This document shows, piece by piece, positions 9,316-21,880 of a DNA stretch of 64,000 bases. The notes beneath the pieces were generated by a model. It had not been told where the DNA came from. It saw only the letters and a list, made by a program, of their open reading frames with translations, and searched no databases. Source of the stretch: Serinus canaria (Eukaryota > Chordata > Aves > Passeriformes > Fringillidae); assembly GCF_022539315.1 (NCBI RefSeq), contig NC_066315.1, positions 120,409,374 through 120,473,373 on the forward strand. Reading direction: 5' to 3'. A program made the position numbers and the translations under genes. How positions within the stretch are numbered: the first letter of the stretch is position 1; the number at the start of each line of letters is the position of its first letter.

Positions 9316-12300
9316 ATATAAACGTAGAAGAATGATTATGTCTGTGAATTAGAACATTGCCACAGAGTAATCATCTCCTGCTGCTGTTTAATTGGGTTGG
9401 CAATGCTGAGATATTTTTCAAAAATATTTGTTGGGGGGATGACAAAGGAAAGAAGAGACGTACTTTTCAGCCAAGGGCCTATAACTGTGACAGTGCTTCA
9501 TTAAAGTGGTTATTGTCTCCTTTACCCAGTAGCTGACCTAATTAAAATGCTTTTATTTAATAGATATGCAGCAATGTGACAGCTTTTCACTGTAGATGAA
9601 ATGCATTGTTGTGGAGAAACCAGCATTGTTAAAATACTGAAAATAGCTCTTACTTTAAATGCTCAGAGTAAGATTTAATTGGAGCATTGTGCCTCCTGAA
9701 ACAGGAGCCAGTTTCTCTGTGCTGATCATTGTCTGTTGATTTGCATTTGGACCTTTAGGAATGTGTTAAAAAGTAATCTTGTAAAGCCACTTTTTTCAGT
9801 GTATCTTCATGCAGCAGTTCAGAAAAAGACCTGAAACGTAAGAACAGCAGTGATTTGTGTACCGCACAAGTGAAGTTCTCCAGAGGCATCGCTGGACAAC
9901 AGATGCTACAATTTTGCTGAAATACAAATGGAATACCTGGCACTTGTCTTTTGAAAGCCTTTAAGGCTCAGCCTCAAACTCTGGCAGAATCAAATCAAGC
10001 TATCTTGGTGCACATTTGCTGCTTTCTTTGGGGCGGCTTGGTACAGTTGCCTTCATATGAGTGTCCTGTGTACCGTGTTTCACTCTGAGCACTGGCTATT
10101 TTTTGCACACTTTTGGCAACATTAGCAATTGCACATGTCTGTATAAAATGCTTGCCCACAACGTGCCACAACCAACTAGAAAACATACACAGAGCAATGC
10201 CTTTTTGTATAGGTAATTAAAATTAGTTCACTATCAATCAGTCTGGTTAGGTAGCCTAGATTGAAAGTAAAGCTGTAATTTAGCAATCTGTTTACTTATG
10301 GATGGGGTCATATTGATGCTAAGTGAAAAACAGAGGAAGTTTGGAGATGATTTGTACTGCTGTTTTTTTGCAAAACTGTCCTCTTGTAGCATAGAGGAAA
10401 TGTGTAGAAAAACAATTTGATTACGTCCTATTACTTAATAAATACATGCTGTGAGTTTTATTAGTTTTGATAAGCTGAGCTCCCATTTCAACAAGAAATG
10501 TACATTTACCTGAAGGTAGACTTTGAATCATTTTGCATCAAAAAAAGCATTTGGGAAGGTCTGAAAAATTTCATGACAGTTTAGTAAGACTTTTGTATGC
10601 TTGATAGATGTTTGAAAGCCTCAGAGTTTGGTTTACAAATTGTACATGGATGCAACAACCAAAGCATAGCTTAAACTGTTTGCCTATCAACAATCAGTGC
10701 TAACAGGCCTAAGTACATTTTAGGTCCAGTGCTGGTGGGTGTGGTCTCTCTGCACAATTGTATTTAGGTATCAAGAAGATCACCTCAAGTTTGCTGGAGA
10801 GAACTGAGGCAGTTTCTGTCTGGGCAGTCTCGCCATCTAACACATATCAATATGGATAAAATTATTGGATACTCCTGCTTATTATTTAATATTGTGCTAG
10901 TTGTCTAGCAAAATTAGACCTAAATCTCATTACTCCTTTTCAGTAATAAGAAACATCTTACCTAGGAAACAATGCGCTTTTTTATTTGTAAAAAAGACAG
11001 TTTTATATAATTCTATTTCATGACCCAGTGGTTCTCAAGAACTTGTTGAATTAAATGTGCTCTATTTGGAAAAGCTTTAATATCTCTAGAGTGGGTTTAA
11101 TCCAACAATACTATTAATGTACTGGCAGCTTTAACTGAGTTTGTTGTTTGCGTGTTGCAGTTCATCTGCATTTACTTGTAGCTATCAAATTCCACTAAGT
11201 TAATAAACACAGAGTGAGACCTGTAACTTAATGCTTCCCTGGCATGCATTTCTGTCAGACCACCTGTAAAATGTAATTTGATCAAGTCACAGTAAAATTT
11301 AATATATATGACTTAGTCTTCTTTAGAGTGAAGTGACCACCAGATGTCAGTGGTCCTCCAGGACTCTGCTCTGGCGTATCTCTGAGGCAGGAAAACTCTA
11401 CTTTTCACAGAGAAACGTTTGTGATCTCAGCACAAGAGGGTTGTGGGCACCCTCATTGCACTAGCAGTCTCTCCAGAGCTTTGGAAACAAATGAGTGGCT
11501 CTACCACAGGTTTGTTCTCTGACACCTGCCACTTATGCTTCTGTAGTTTCTATACTGGGTAAATGACAGGCCAAAGTTGAAATAATATTTCACATGAAAA
11601 TGAATGTTGCTGAACAGCAATTATGCTTGCTATCTGCAAGAATAAGCTTGGATAAAACTTTTACTGCGGAAAAGTTTGGATCCCTGCTTTGATTCGTGTC
11701 TGTGAGTTCAACTGTTTGGTATCTTACTTATTTTCACTGCCCTGGAGTACTCTGTGCATTGATTTCTGTACAGGTGGCAGCAAAAGGCTTATCCATGATT
11801 AAATTCCTCAAAATAGGATGAGATTTAGTAGCACACATGCTGCATTTGGCTCTTAGTGCAGGATAGCTTTTGTGCTTGCAAAGTTTCTTTTCAACACGGT
11901 TTATTTTCTTTCTGGTAGCTCTGTATATTATTTTGATTGTGTACTGAAGCAATCTTCTACTTTTCCTTTACTATTTGCTCTCATGTAATGCATCAGATAT
12001 ATTTCATATCTTCACATGGGACCTGCACAATAGACATCGATTCTGAGACCACATTCTAGTCTGGTTTATATCTTCTGTGTCAGTAAAACAAAGCACATTT
12101 GAGAATTACACAATATTGCTGTAAGGACTGTGATGCTATTCAAGGAGAGAAGCCTTCGAACACTTTTTAAACCAGCCTAAAGGTTGACTTGCATAAATAT
12201 GGAAACAGCAGTAACAGTGACATTTTCTTTGGTTGTCTGTCTGAGCTGTATATATATATATTAGGTCTAATAGAAGCTATTTGAAAAAGTAAAAAAAAAG

Positions 12301-13847
12301 TAAAACTATGAGGAGGGCAAGCAGGTTTTTTACTTTCTATTAATCCATTAAAAAAAAAAAATCCAACCCCACCTGACTTCTGAGGGTATTCCTGATTCAT
12401 TGTTGAGCTGCAGCCGCTGGGGCTCCTTTTTGTAAGGTGCATGGCAAGCACATGAGCTGTGCTCACACTGACAGTGTCCTCTGTGAGACTAAATGTGTAT
12501 TAGTCTGGCCATGAACTAAGGCCCCCCTTCTTTTTCTTGCACTGTAAGAGTCTGTATTGTGTCTCCTTCCTTGTTAATCAGAGGAATAAATAACAGTGCG
12601 TGAGGCTCGCGTGCGTTGTCTCTCAGTATCTTGAAAGTCGGGGAAGCTGCTAGGATGAGTAGACAGCTGGTAGGGTTTGAGTTTCAGGAGATAATGACAC
12701 CTGTAGTCTGTGCACCAACTTTGAAGTGGCCTTATGCTTTAGCATTAATCAGAAGTGTGCACAGAGCTCTTGCAGTGGAAAGCTTATGTCTAAACAGACA
12801 AGAGGCAAGAGTGAATACAAAGGTAAGTACAGAAAGTATAAATTCCTTGTCCAGATTCACAAAGCCATGCATCCACTTTTACAAGTCACATTTTTTAAAG
12901 GCATTTTTTACTTAAGTCTGAATTTTATAGGAGCAAGATGCTACTAAGATTTAGAGAGCAGACTGGCATGCCCTAATGCATGAGGATTAGAGAGAGCAGC
13001 AGATGGAAAGTAGGTGAAAAGTAGTGGGTCTAGCTGGCTGGAGAACACTGTGCTCTGCACTATGGTGTATGACAGATTATTGTTTGCAGAGGCCTCCTTA
13101 TTATCTCTCTGTTTAGCCAGTGTTAGACAGAGGTGTAAGGTTGTGCTTAGGCAATTTATAAGATGTACTGAGGAAGTCAAAAGCATGTAGAAAAATCCCA
13201 AAGAAAATATGCTGGGTTTTGTTGTCTCTTTCCTTTATAAAGGAAGTTTTAGTTTTGGTGCAGTACCAAGTCATAAAGTCAGGCACTCAAAACTCAGGAA
13301 ATTCCAGAAGCCAGAGTTCTTACAGTACTGTTAACTCACTCATACAATACTTCAATAGCCTTTTTATTTCTGTTTTCCTTTCTCAGTTACCATAATGGTG
13401 CTTAATTTAATGTGAAGTTAAAAATGTTGCACCATAAAATACGCTGTGGATAAGCTTAGTGTTGTGGGAAGAATCTTGGAATTTGCAGAGCTGAAGATCT
13501 AACTCTTTCTGTGCTTTGCATCAGCATTAGTATTTACTACAGTTTTAAACACTCATAAATAATTATATAATATATAATTATTTAATATAATATACTAATA
13601 TTTATAATTATATAAAGTGTATTGTGTAAGCTAACACAAAATAACATAAACCAGTATGAATCTACTTGATACATACTAATATATATTAATATTCTATATA
13701 CATATACTCTATAGTATCCCTATTTATCCCTTTCATATTTCTTTTGCTAAAAATGGCTAATTGACAATTAGGTATTTTACTGTATTACTTGCCTTTACAA
13801 ATAAATTTGCATTTATAAAGGTAAAATTATGAAAATGTCATGTAATT
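9316..13847. other. Non-coding DNA after GDAP1; may include a long 3' UTR
   Basis: I see no gene and no clear transposon. AATAAA motifs at 10437-10442 and 11202-11207 could serve a longer GDAP1 3' UTR. Short ORFs on either strand show no family resemblance. Minor features are an A12 run near 12350 and a small CpG cluster at 12598-12615. Confidence 0.6.
13546..13720. repeat. AT-rich low-complexity tract
   Basis: The sequence is almost entirely A and T, with many TATAAT/ATTATA words, mainly at 13546-13620 and 13670-13720. It looks like simple AT-rich DNA. No phase-consistent unit is visible. Confidence 0.7.
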
Positions 13848-13930
13848 GTAGAATCATACAAAATTTTGTGTTGGAAGGGACTTTAAAGAGCATCTAGTTC
13901 CAAATCCCCTGCCATGAGGAGATGTGTTCC
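13848..13930 (-). mobile_element. CR1 LINE 3' tail fragment
   Basis: The + strand begins GTAGAATCATACAAAATTTT and continues GTTGGAAGGGACTTTAAAGA then TCTAGTTCCAAATCCCCTGC. This is the reverse complement of the CR1 3' terminus. Only the last 80 or so bases remain. Confidence 0.85.
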
Positions 13931-15774
13931 CTTTTCCTTATTTACTCTGATAGTATTACAAGGGTATTTGAAAACATTGGTTACATCATGACTGTAGGGA
14001 CTTGAGAATATACACAAACATATTTGGTGCTTCATGTTAGCTGATCATCCAGATCAGAATCTGAATACTACTGCATCTGGACTGAATAGAAAGCTTTAGC
14101 TGCTGTGAAACAATTGCCATCCCAAAAATTGCTTATTTAAGGCTTGTTTCAGAAAGGTTGCCTAAACTCAAGTATTTAAGCAGATGTTGCCTGTGTTTCT
14201 GTAAGCAGCAGGAAATAGAGCATTCATAGGGCCAGCCCAGATGTGAGGGGACCACTGGTTCTGTCACCTGCTGGCTGAGGCATTCACCTTACAGAAAGTG
14301 GAGTCCTTCTCCCTCACTTTGTATTGAAATAGGTAAAACTCCGTGGTGGAGACAAAAACTCCTCCCTCATAGATACAGGCCCTGTGCAAAGGTTGCAGAG
14401 TCAGGCTCCCTCTTTCTCAGCACAAATCACATCTGCTTTTATAGAAATCCCAGGTCATTCCTTTGACAAAAGGTAGTTTGGACATGTGGAGGCTGAGAAT
14501 GTCAGTCACGCAGGAACTTGATGGAGAGCAGGGCCTGCCACTCAGCTTCCTCTGCCAGTTATGTTTAAAAGCCAGCAGCAGTTGGCAAAGGTAAAGCTCT
14601 TGGAGAGGATTTCTTTAGGTACATAACACAGGTTTGGGGAAAGGGAGGAATTCCAGACTCTGGAGCCTAAATGAAACCGAGGAAAAATTGTCCAGAGAGG
14701 TTCCATCACTGTAACTTGTGGTCCAAGCTCTGGGTGGCTTTTCTGCAGATGGAGAGAGGCTTTTGGATTGCTGCTTCTGAGGACATATTGTTGTAACACA
14801 CTTCAACTATTTAACTGAAATCAGTGAAAGGAAGAAGAAATATCTGTCTCCGTTGACTACGTAGGGAAGCCAGCTTCCTGATACAGATATTTAAGTTGGA
14901 TCAGTGTTCAGACAGGTACTGTGAAAGCATATGTTTTGAACTGTGTGACTCTCCTCCAACACCTTTACACAAGCCTAGACACCAAACTAGAAAAATTCAA
15001 ATTAGAGGTCTGTATTGCACCCCAGAGTCAGAGGCAGTAAAAATAGAAAGACCTATTGTTTAAATTTTTAGGTCTTCAAACAGAAATACTGCCAGAGACA
15101 AAGATCTCACAGGAAGTCTGTGTCAGATGCTCTTTGTCCAAATTTTATGCCTTGAGAATTTGTGCACCCTTCTATTGTTCTGAATTAAAGACAGCTCTAA
15201 AACACAGAATCCACTAAAATTTACAGAGGAAACAAAATTGGCTGATGTTGCAATAATGGAGGTATCAAGATTTCAGTATCCAACAGAGAGCCAGATTCAG
15301 TTCTGGAATGAGTCATTGCTACAAAAAATGTGGTGGTGCATCTACTTACATGGGATCTGAATTTGATTTTAAAGTCATTATGCCATGAATCACATTTTAC
15401 AACTTTGCCTTGACAAGTTTTGGTTTAATCAACCTATTTGTTACAGAGACAATGAAAGCTGTATGGTATCTTTCTGAAACAAAGGAAGTATGCATAACTT
15501 AAGCTTTTAAAGCTGTGTAAGCTTTTATTATGGAGTATATACTGAGTCAAAATTTTTGGAATACGGAGTTATTTTTGGAATAAAGAATTCTTTTAAAGCA
15601 AGTCCAAGAATGTATGTTTAGGACTGATTCCAGAACAGCATCATAAATTTTTTATTCTTTGGATTTGAAAGAGAACCAAAATTCTATAGCTGACAATTTT
15701 TCTGTTGTTAACTGCCAATTGTAACTGTGATACAAGGAAGCTCCAGTAAATAAAAAGATAACATATTTCTCTTT
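13931..15774. other. Non-coding interval without recognised content
   Basis: I see no gene, transposon or structured repeat. The ORFs at 14542-14806 on the minus strand match nothing known to me. Confidence 0.5.
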
Positions 15775-15775
15775 T

Positions 15776-15776
15776 A

Positions 15777-15837
<61 letters not shown>

Positions 15838-15844
15838 TATATAC
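15776..15844. repeat. Compound microsatellite (TG)n(TA)n
   Basis: About eight TG units are followed by about 25 TA units to 15844. One AA interruption near 15830-15831 shifts the TA phase. The several overlapping ORFs rich in Ile-Tyr or His-Thr in this area come from the repeat. Confidence 0.95.
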
Positions 15845-17159
15845 ACAAAAAACAACTGTGCTCATTTAATTTTCTTAGGCTTAGCATATTGGACAAGAGT
15901 TCTGCCTCTGGTGTGTTATAAGAAATTACCAGTGTCTTTTTCATGCAAAGTAAGAGATGGAAGTATTCCCAAAGTGGCTGGCAGAACAAACATATTGGCA
16001 ACATTGGCTGAGACTGCAGTTCCACACCCATAGCAACCCAGAGAAGTGGAAGTCCAGCAGCAGCTGGAAGAGGCTCATTGCAATCCAACAGCCTTCTGTG
16101 ACAAGTGGGAAGAGAAGCAAACCAAGCTTCAAACTCAGTGCAACAAGTGGCTGTGCTTGAAGTCAGAAGTCCCTCTGGTTGGGGATAGACGCCAAATGTG
16201 TTCCTAGCATCTCTGTCTAACTTGGAATGAGAGAATACCTTGGTGTTTACACATCATCAATGACTCTACCAGTTGTTAGTCCAGGGGTAATGTATTGGAG
16301 AAAACTTACACAGGGAGTTCTGGAATCAGGAAAAAGTTTTTCTTAAATTTGTACAGAAAATGAATGGAAGATATATTTGTGAAGAAAATCATATTCATAC
16401 CCTGCTCTCAACAAGAATTAATTCTGAAATGTGGTCTTTAGCCTCACACTTCACACTGACATGCTTCAGCACCATCATGTTATGAGTGAGAAAAGGGACA
16501 GGGAAGGTAGTAATGGAGACTCAGGTAGAACCTGTTGATTTATATAAATTTATATATAGAAATATAAATGGGATATTATATTAAAATCTACAGATATCCT
16601 AGGATTTATGCTTCATTTGGTTTTGTTAGTTTGGCTTTTAATTAAAAAATAAGCCCAAACATGATAAAGTACTAAACTACAATGTGTGCATTGCTGTCAA
16701 GAGGGAAATGCAATCACAAGATGTTGTCTGTTGATGAAGGAGTAGAGACTGATTTCTGTGCATGACAATTTATCTGAACACCTCTGCTGGGGATGAAATA
16801 TGTGAGGAGACAAGCATTATTATTACATGGTTCATTGACTCATTCAATAATGATTCTGTTTAACAAGAGATTCCGTGCTTCAGTTACATCTGAAAACACT
16901 AATTCAAGATAGCAGTAATTTCCCTGTTTGCCTCCATTAACAATTTATTAGGTATTACCAAATTTTATGTTTTTTCATGTATTATAATTAATCTCACCAC
17001 ACGACCTTGCCTCAAAAGTAGTTTTGTTCTCCTACACTGCAGTCCTTCATCTTGTGTTTGTTTGTGCAGGACTGTTCTAATCTGGGCTGTTTGCTGTATA
17101 ACCTGCAGCTCCCCAGGCTCCTGCTGGCTGTGGGCACTTTGTGTAATGTTTCATCCTAA
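15845..17159. other. Non-coding interval
   Basis: I see no gene or recognisable transposon. There is a short AT-rich stretch near 16540-16590. Confidence 0.5.
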
Positions 17160-17777
17160 AATCTGAGAATCGTTTAGGTTGGAAAAGACCTTTAGGATCA
17201 TCAAGTCCAACTGTTAAACCAGCACTGCCAAGTCCACCACCAGGCCATGTCCCTGAGTTTAACACTTACACATATTTAAATACTCCCAGGGATGGTGACT
17301 CAACTGCTTCTCTGGACAGTCTGCTCCGGTGCTTGACTACTCCTTCCATGAAGAAGTTTTTCCCAATAGCCCAAGAAGCTCCCCTAGTGCAGCTTGAGGC
17401 CATTTTCTCTTGTCCTATCACTTATTACTTGGGAGAAGAGACTGACCCCCACCTTGCTTTGTTACCACTTCTTTTCAGGTGGTTGTAGGTCCTCTCTGAG
17501 ACTCCTTTTCTCCAGGCTAAACAGCTGCAGCTGCTCATTGTAAGACTTGTCCTCCAGACCTTCCACCAGCTTCGTTGCCCTTCTCTGGACACACTCCAGC
17601 ACCTCAATGTCTTTCTTGTAGTGAGGGACCCCAAACTGCACACAGTATTTAAGGTGTGGCCTCACCAGTTCCAAATACAGAGGGATGATCACTGCCCTGG
17701 TCCTGCTGGCATCACAGTTTTTGATAAAGGCTAGGATGCCATTGGTCTCCTTGTCCACCTTGCTTGCTGGGCTCAAA
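17160..17777 (-). mobile_element. CR1 LINE, RT C-terminus plus 3' tail
   Basis: The minus-strand ORF 17462-17776 (104 residues) matches the CR1 ORF2 C-terminal region. Visible pieces are NGILAFIKNCDASRTRAVII, PLYLELVRPHLKYCVQFGVP, DIEVLECVQRRATKLVEGLE and LFSLEKRSLREDL. It remains open across its whole length. The 3' untranslated tail runs to 17160 and ends with the CR1 terminus (GGTTGGAAAAGACCTTTAGG on the + strand). It is a 5'-truncated and moderately young copy. Confidence 0.95.
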
Positions 17778-20700
17778 AAACCAAAGAATTTATCAAGGAT
17801 TATGTGCTCTGAAGCATGGTTCTTGGTAACAGTAGCTGCTTGGCATCAGCTGCAATTGATGAGACAAATACTTCTCGTACTGACTAGCTTTCCATGAGGA
17901 AAACATATGCATATTTTCAACTTATTTCAACACTGTGGGCTCCAATTCCACCACTTATAAATATAACTGCAAGTTTTGTGAGGTAATCTGCAAAAGAAAA
18001 TGGCAATTTTTCAGGCATTAAATGACAGAGATACATTTAGTATCATGAATACTTCATCTGCAATACAAAGGTCTGTTTGAGACTGCCTGTTAGAATTAAT
18101 GAGTTTAGTTCTCAAAACCTGTGAGACCTTACAGCTCTCACCTGACTCAGTAAGACTGTGGGAAGTCAGGACCTCTGAATCAGGCCCGCAGTTGATGTCC
18201 ACATTATGATATATAACATGGTCCGTGTAGACAGATAGAGTTTAGAATCAGGTTATTTTCAAATATAAAATTCCTTAAACCAATTGCTTATATGGGCGTA
18301 TCTGAGAGAGCACAGCAAGGCAGGGATCAGTAGATGGGTGATTTGCCCAAAAGGAGATGTTTCACTTTACACAGATTTATGGAAAATTTTATTTCTTTTA
18401 TAGTTGCACTAACATTTTTTGTGATTTGTCTTTTGACTCTCATATTCAGAAAATCTTAGCACAATATTAAACCTTTGCCAGGTGATTCACTGGGTAACAA
18501 TTGTAAATTTTTTTATCTGTGGATCTTGCTCAACTCATTTAAGTGGTCTGATTAGGGAGTATTTTAAAATACTTAGCAATAGTATTTCAATCATTCTACC
18601 ATTGTTCCAGATTATCACCAGGAGCAAGACTCTACAGCAGTGCAAATTCTTACTTCTCTGGTTTGTAGTTTAAAAGTTTTCACTTCTGCACTTGCAAAGA
18701 GATATTGAACACAGGATAGATTAAAAAACCCCCAAGCAGCAGAAGAGATAGTTAACTGTTAGGGAACATAAATTGACTCCTTCCTCAAGCTGCAGGAAAG
18801 GTCAGTAAGCTCCTACAGGTGCTGTCTATTTTACATTGTATAACATGTGAGAAAGCTAAATTTCAGATGAGAGCAAGTAGTGGAATTTTCCTTTCTAGCT
18901 CAGACTTGCCAAATGTTTAGGGAGTTTACTTGCCTACACTTGAATTTCTGCTGATGAAGTGTGGTCACTGTGCTCCATTGAAAGGAGCTCAGTACAAATA
19001 CATGGCTTATGGTCAACGGTGTTTGGGTAAGACATTTGCATAATTTTCTCAAGTGTCAGCGACTCCACACTGTTTGCCTAAGTATCTTTAAGAAAACACC
19101 AAATGATTTTCCAAATGGTAGTCCCTCTGTTAGAATATAAACCTTAATGGTCATGTTTAAAACAGGGAGTTTTTACATATGTTACACTATTTTTCCTTTA
19201 ATCTCTGGAGTCTGAATGATTTGGTGTATACAGCGGAATAGAAGGTATGGTTACTTAAAAACTTCTTTTTGCAACCTTTAACAGAAAAAGCACAACTGAG
19301 AAGAATGAATAGCCTCTGCACCATAATTTCGACTAAAACTATCTTCTGATAACCTTTGACATAACTAACAAGAGCAAGAGATATTTTATTCCATGAATTG
19401 GTCCTAAATCCTTACACTATTAGTTAATACTGGATGTAGTTTGGCCTTATTTGGATGCTTCCTTGTATTTTGAAGACACCAGAGAGCTTTTGATCTGCCT
19501 GGAGTGATCTTGGTGCATTTTTTTCTCCTTCCTCAATGCAATAGTTGATATCCTTAGCACAGGCTGTTTAAGGCATTGTCAGCTCTGTTGAAGTCCTCTT
19601 TATCCTACATTCATATCCAGGGAAAACATAGCATAGACTATGAAAGTACTGAAATGTGCTTCCTTAAATTCCCATCTTTGTATCATTGTGAAAGTTTGTC
19701 TTCCACCCTCCTTTTCACAAGCCTTTGTAAAAGTCCATTTCAAGGCCATGCCCAAGTCCTTGTTCAGTTGTGGAGATTGAAGATGTAGGGGTTTGAAAAC
19801 ATGGCCTCCCAGTTCATACTCAGAAAAGTCTTGGCTCTTTGCACAGGTTAGTTTGGAAACTGCTACCATGGAAGAAACCTGTTTCATTTATCAAATAAAA
19901 TCATCTCCTCCTCCTCCTCCAAGAAAACTTGTCTGTTGTCAAAATTTTCTGCCAGTTTGTCTCTTAAAATAAAATTTGGCTTTTTGCCCACTATCATTTA
20001 TTGCAAAAATAAGCATAACCTTGGTTTTCTGGTAGTTAAGATTTTGAAACGAAGGTTATTTCCAAATTTCATAGCTCAGTCAGACCCAGTTGTCGTTGGG
20101 TATCACTAATGTTGTTACAGTTTAAGCAAGTTTTCCTTCTTCCTGGTGTACATTCCCATTATGTATCTATAAGAAATACATAAAAATAGTAGAACAAAAT
20201 AGTAGAGTAAAACTAATAAACTGATATATTTTGCAGCAGGAGAAAAGAAAATTTCCACAGGATGCCCTACCCCAATAAATATTTTCTCCAATGGTGAGAT
20301 TGTAAGCAAATACCAGGACTTGGAACCCTTATTTTCAAAGTGTGTTTACTAACTAAAAGTCTGTTACACAGGAGTACACAAGTGAGAGCAGTATTCACTG
20401 CAAAGCCAGCATTTTCAGTAACATGGTAATAAAGTTAAAATACTTGTAAAAAAAAAAAAAAAGAGAAACCAACAGAAAACAAAATAAAACCAACCCACAA
20501 AACCCTTAAAAACCCTTTTAGAAAAACAGTTCAACACAAATGAATCCTCTTAGCAGTGATAAATAAATAGTGATTTCATGACACTGTTTATTTACTGTCA
20601 TTGAGATTTTATCTTGGATCAAAATATGTAAACAAACACACCACTCCACTGGCTTTGGAATTAAATACAGGACTGGTATTAAAACTATAATTCGTGTTGA

Positions 20701-21139
20701 TACAGAGTATGATCCAGCCAGAAACTTAAATTAAGGTTGAATCACAAGCTATCTGTACTGCTATAAACATCCTTGCTGTATGTAGAAACCTAGTCACAAA
20801 AGAGTATTTCTTGTTCAATTCTGATTTTTGTTAGAAAAACACATTTACTCATCCCATTTATTTCATATTGTTCTCATTATCTCCACAATGTGATCATTCA
20901 CAAAAGGCATTCTTGACCATGAAGAAATCTGTGATGAATTATTAAAATAAAAATTGTAATTTTTGAGCCTACTTTTGAAAGCTTCCCTCTGGCCCAGAAG
21001 ATGACATCATATGTCAGTGACATTGGCAGCCTTGGAGTACTGTACACCAGCCACGACAACATAGTTTCAGTCCTTGGTTAGCAATAAATTATATTACTAT
21101 GTAATTAATTTCCAGATTATCAAAACCCATTAATACTTC
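17778..21139. other. Non-coding interval
   Basis: I see no recognised gene. The minus ORF 19600-19887 and plus ORF 19576-19788 overlap and match nothing known. A short CTC-rich run lies at 19904-19921. An AATAAA with a 15-base A tract at 20428-20462 is listed separately. Confidence 0.5.
20428..20462 (+). other. AATAAA followed by an A15 tract
   Basis: AATAAA at 20428-20433 is followed 15 bases later by fifteen A residues (20448-20462), then A-rich DNA to about 20510. This is the layout left by a retroposed polyadenylated RNA. No parent transcript or target duplication was recognised, so chance is also possible. Confidence 0.35.
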
Positions 21140-21253
21140 TTCTCAGTAACCCCTCTTGAGGCCATGGGTCATCAGCTGGGACTACTGAAAAAGCCTGAAT
21201 TGCTCAGGAGTCTTGAAGAACAGGATGTGGAGAGTCCCTCCAAAAACACAGCA

Positions 21254-21317
21254 GGATCTGGGTGACCATGGGAGAACCATGTCCGGGAGCTGGGTGATCA
21301 CAGGGCAACCACGCTCC
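21254..21317. repeat. Two diverged copies of a 31-33 bp unit
   Basis: Copy 1 (21254-21284) and copy 2 (21285-21317) share the frame of words CTGGGTGA, CA, GGG and AACCA in the same order and spacing, with several substitutions. They lie just upstream of the GC-rich ORF island. Confidence 0.6.
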
Positions 21318-21322
21318 TTTGC

Positions 21323-21679
21323 TTGATCCCACCATTAAGAAAGTGTCATTTTTCTTTTGCTCTTCAGTTTGGCCGTTTCACAGATGCTTTGCTGGCCATG
21401 AGCGGCAGGGTTGGGCGGCAGGAGGCTGTGGGGGCCATGAACTGCACTGGAGTCCTGCTCTGGGGGAGGATATGTGCACCCCTAAGGGAGCTGTGGCAGC
21501 AGGCCACCGAGGCTGTGGCAGGGACACTCCTGAGTGACTGTCAGCACTACAGAGCTCTGCAGGAGAAGGCTGTAGATGTGTTTCTGGCCAGGGCTTTCTC
21601 TTTCTGCAGCCTTGCAGACGTGGTGCCTGGTGTCTCGTGTGCTGAATCCCTGCAGCCAGTGGCACAGAAGCTGCAGTGA
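21323..21679 (+). other. Unrecognised 118-codon ORF in a GC-richer island
   Basis: The ORF lies in a stretch (about 21140-21880) clearly richer in G and C than its flanks. A good 3' splice acceptor (TTTTTCTTTTGCTCTTCAG, ends about 21368) precedes FGRFTDALLAMSGR. The ORF then continues with LWGRICAPLRELWQQATEAV and ends at VAQKLQ. It could be a real small exon, part of an old retrocopy, or a fragment of an uncharacterised repeat. Composition and the overlapping minus-strand ORFs of similar length mean coding cannot be claimed. I do not recognise the family. Confidence 0.2.
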
Positions 21680-21880
21680 CACACCAGCTGAAGGTCCATC
21701 ACCTTGTCCCAGTCTCCACTGCTCTGGCATCATGCCTGCTGACCTGGAACTGGCCTGAGTGCACCAGTGCTCTTCACTTCTGTGGAGAGCACTGTTTGGG
21801 CCAATGGGTCAGAAATTCTGCCCTTAGAGCAAGCAAATCAAAGCCCAACAAGTTAGTGCTCGAGCCTGTGAGCTTTGCTC

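Noticed and set aside
15641..16088. Overlapping Ile-Tyr and His-Thr rich ORFs on both strands
   Set aside because: They are translations of the TG/TA microsatellite.
17462..17776. A host gene of 104 codons on the minus strand
   Set aside because: The protein is the C-terminal part of CR1 ORF2, and the CR1 3' tail follows in order.
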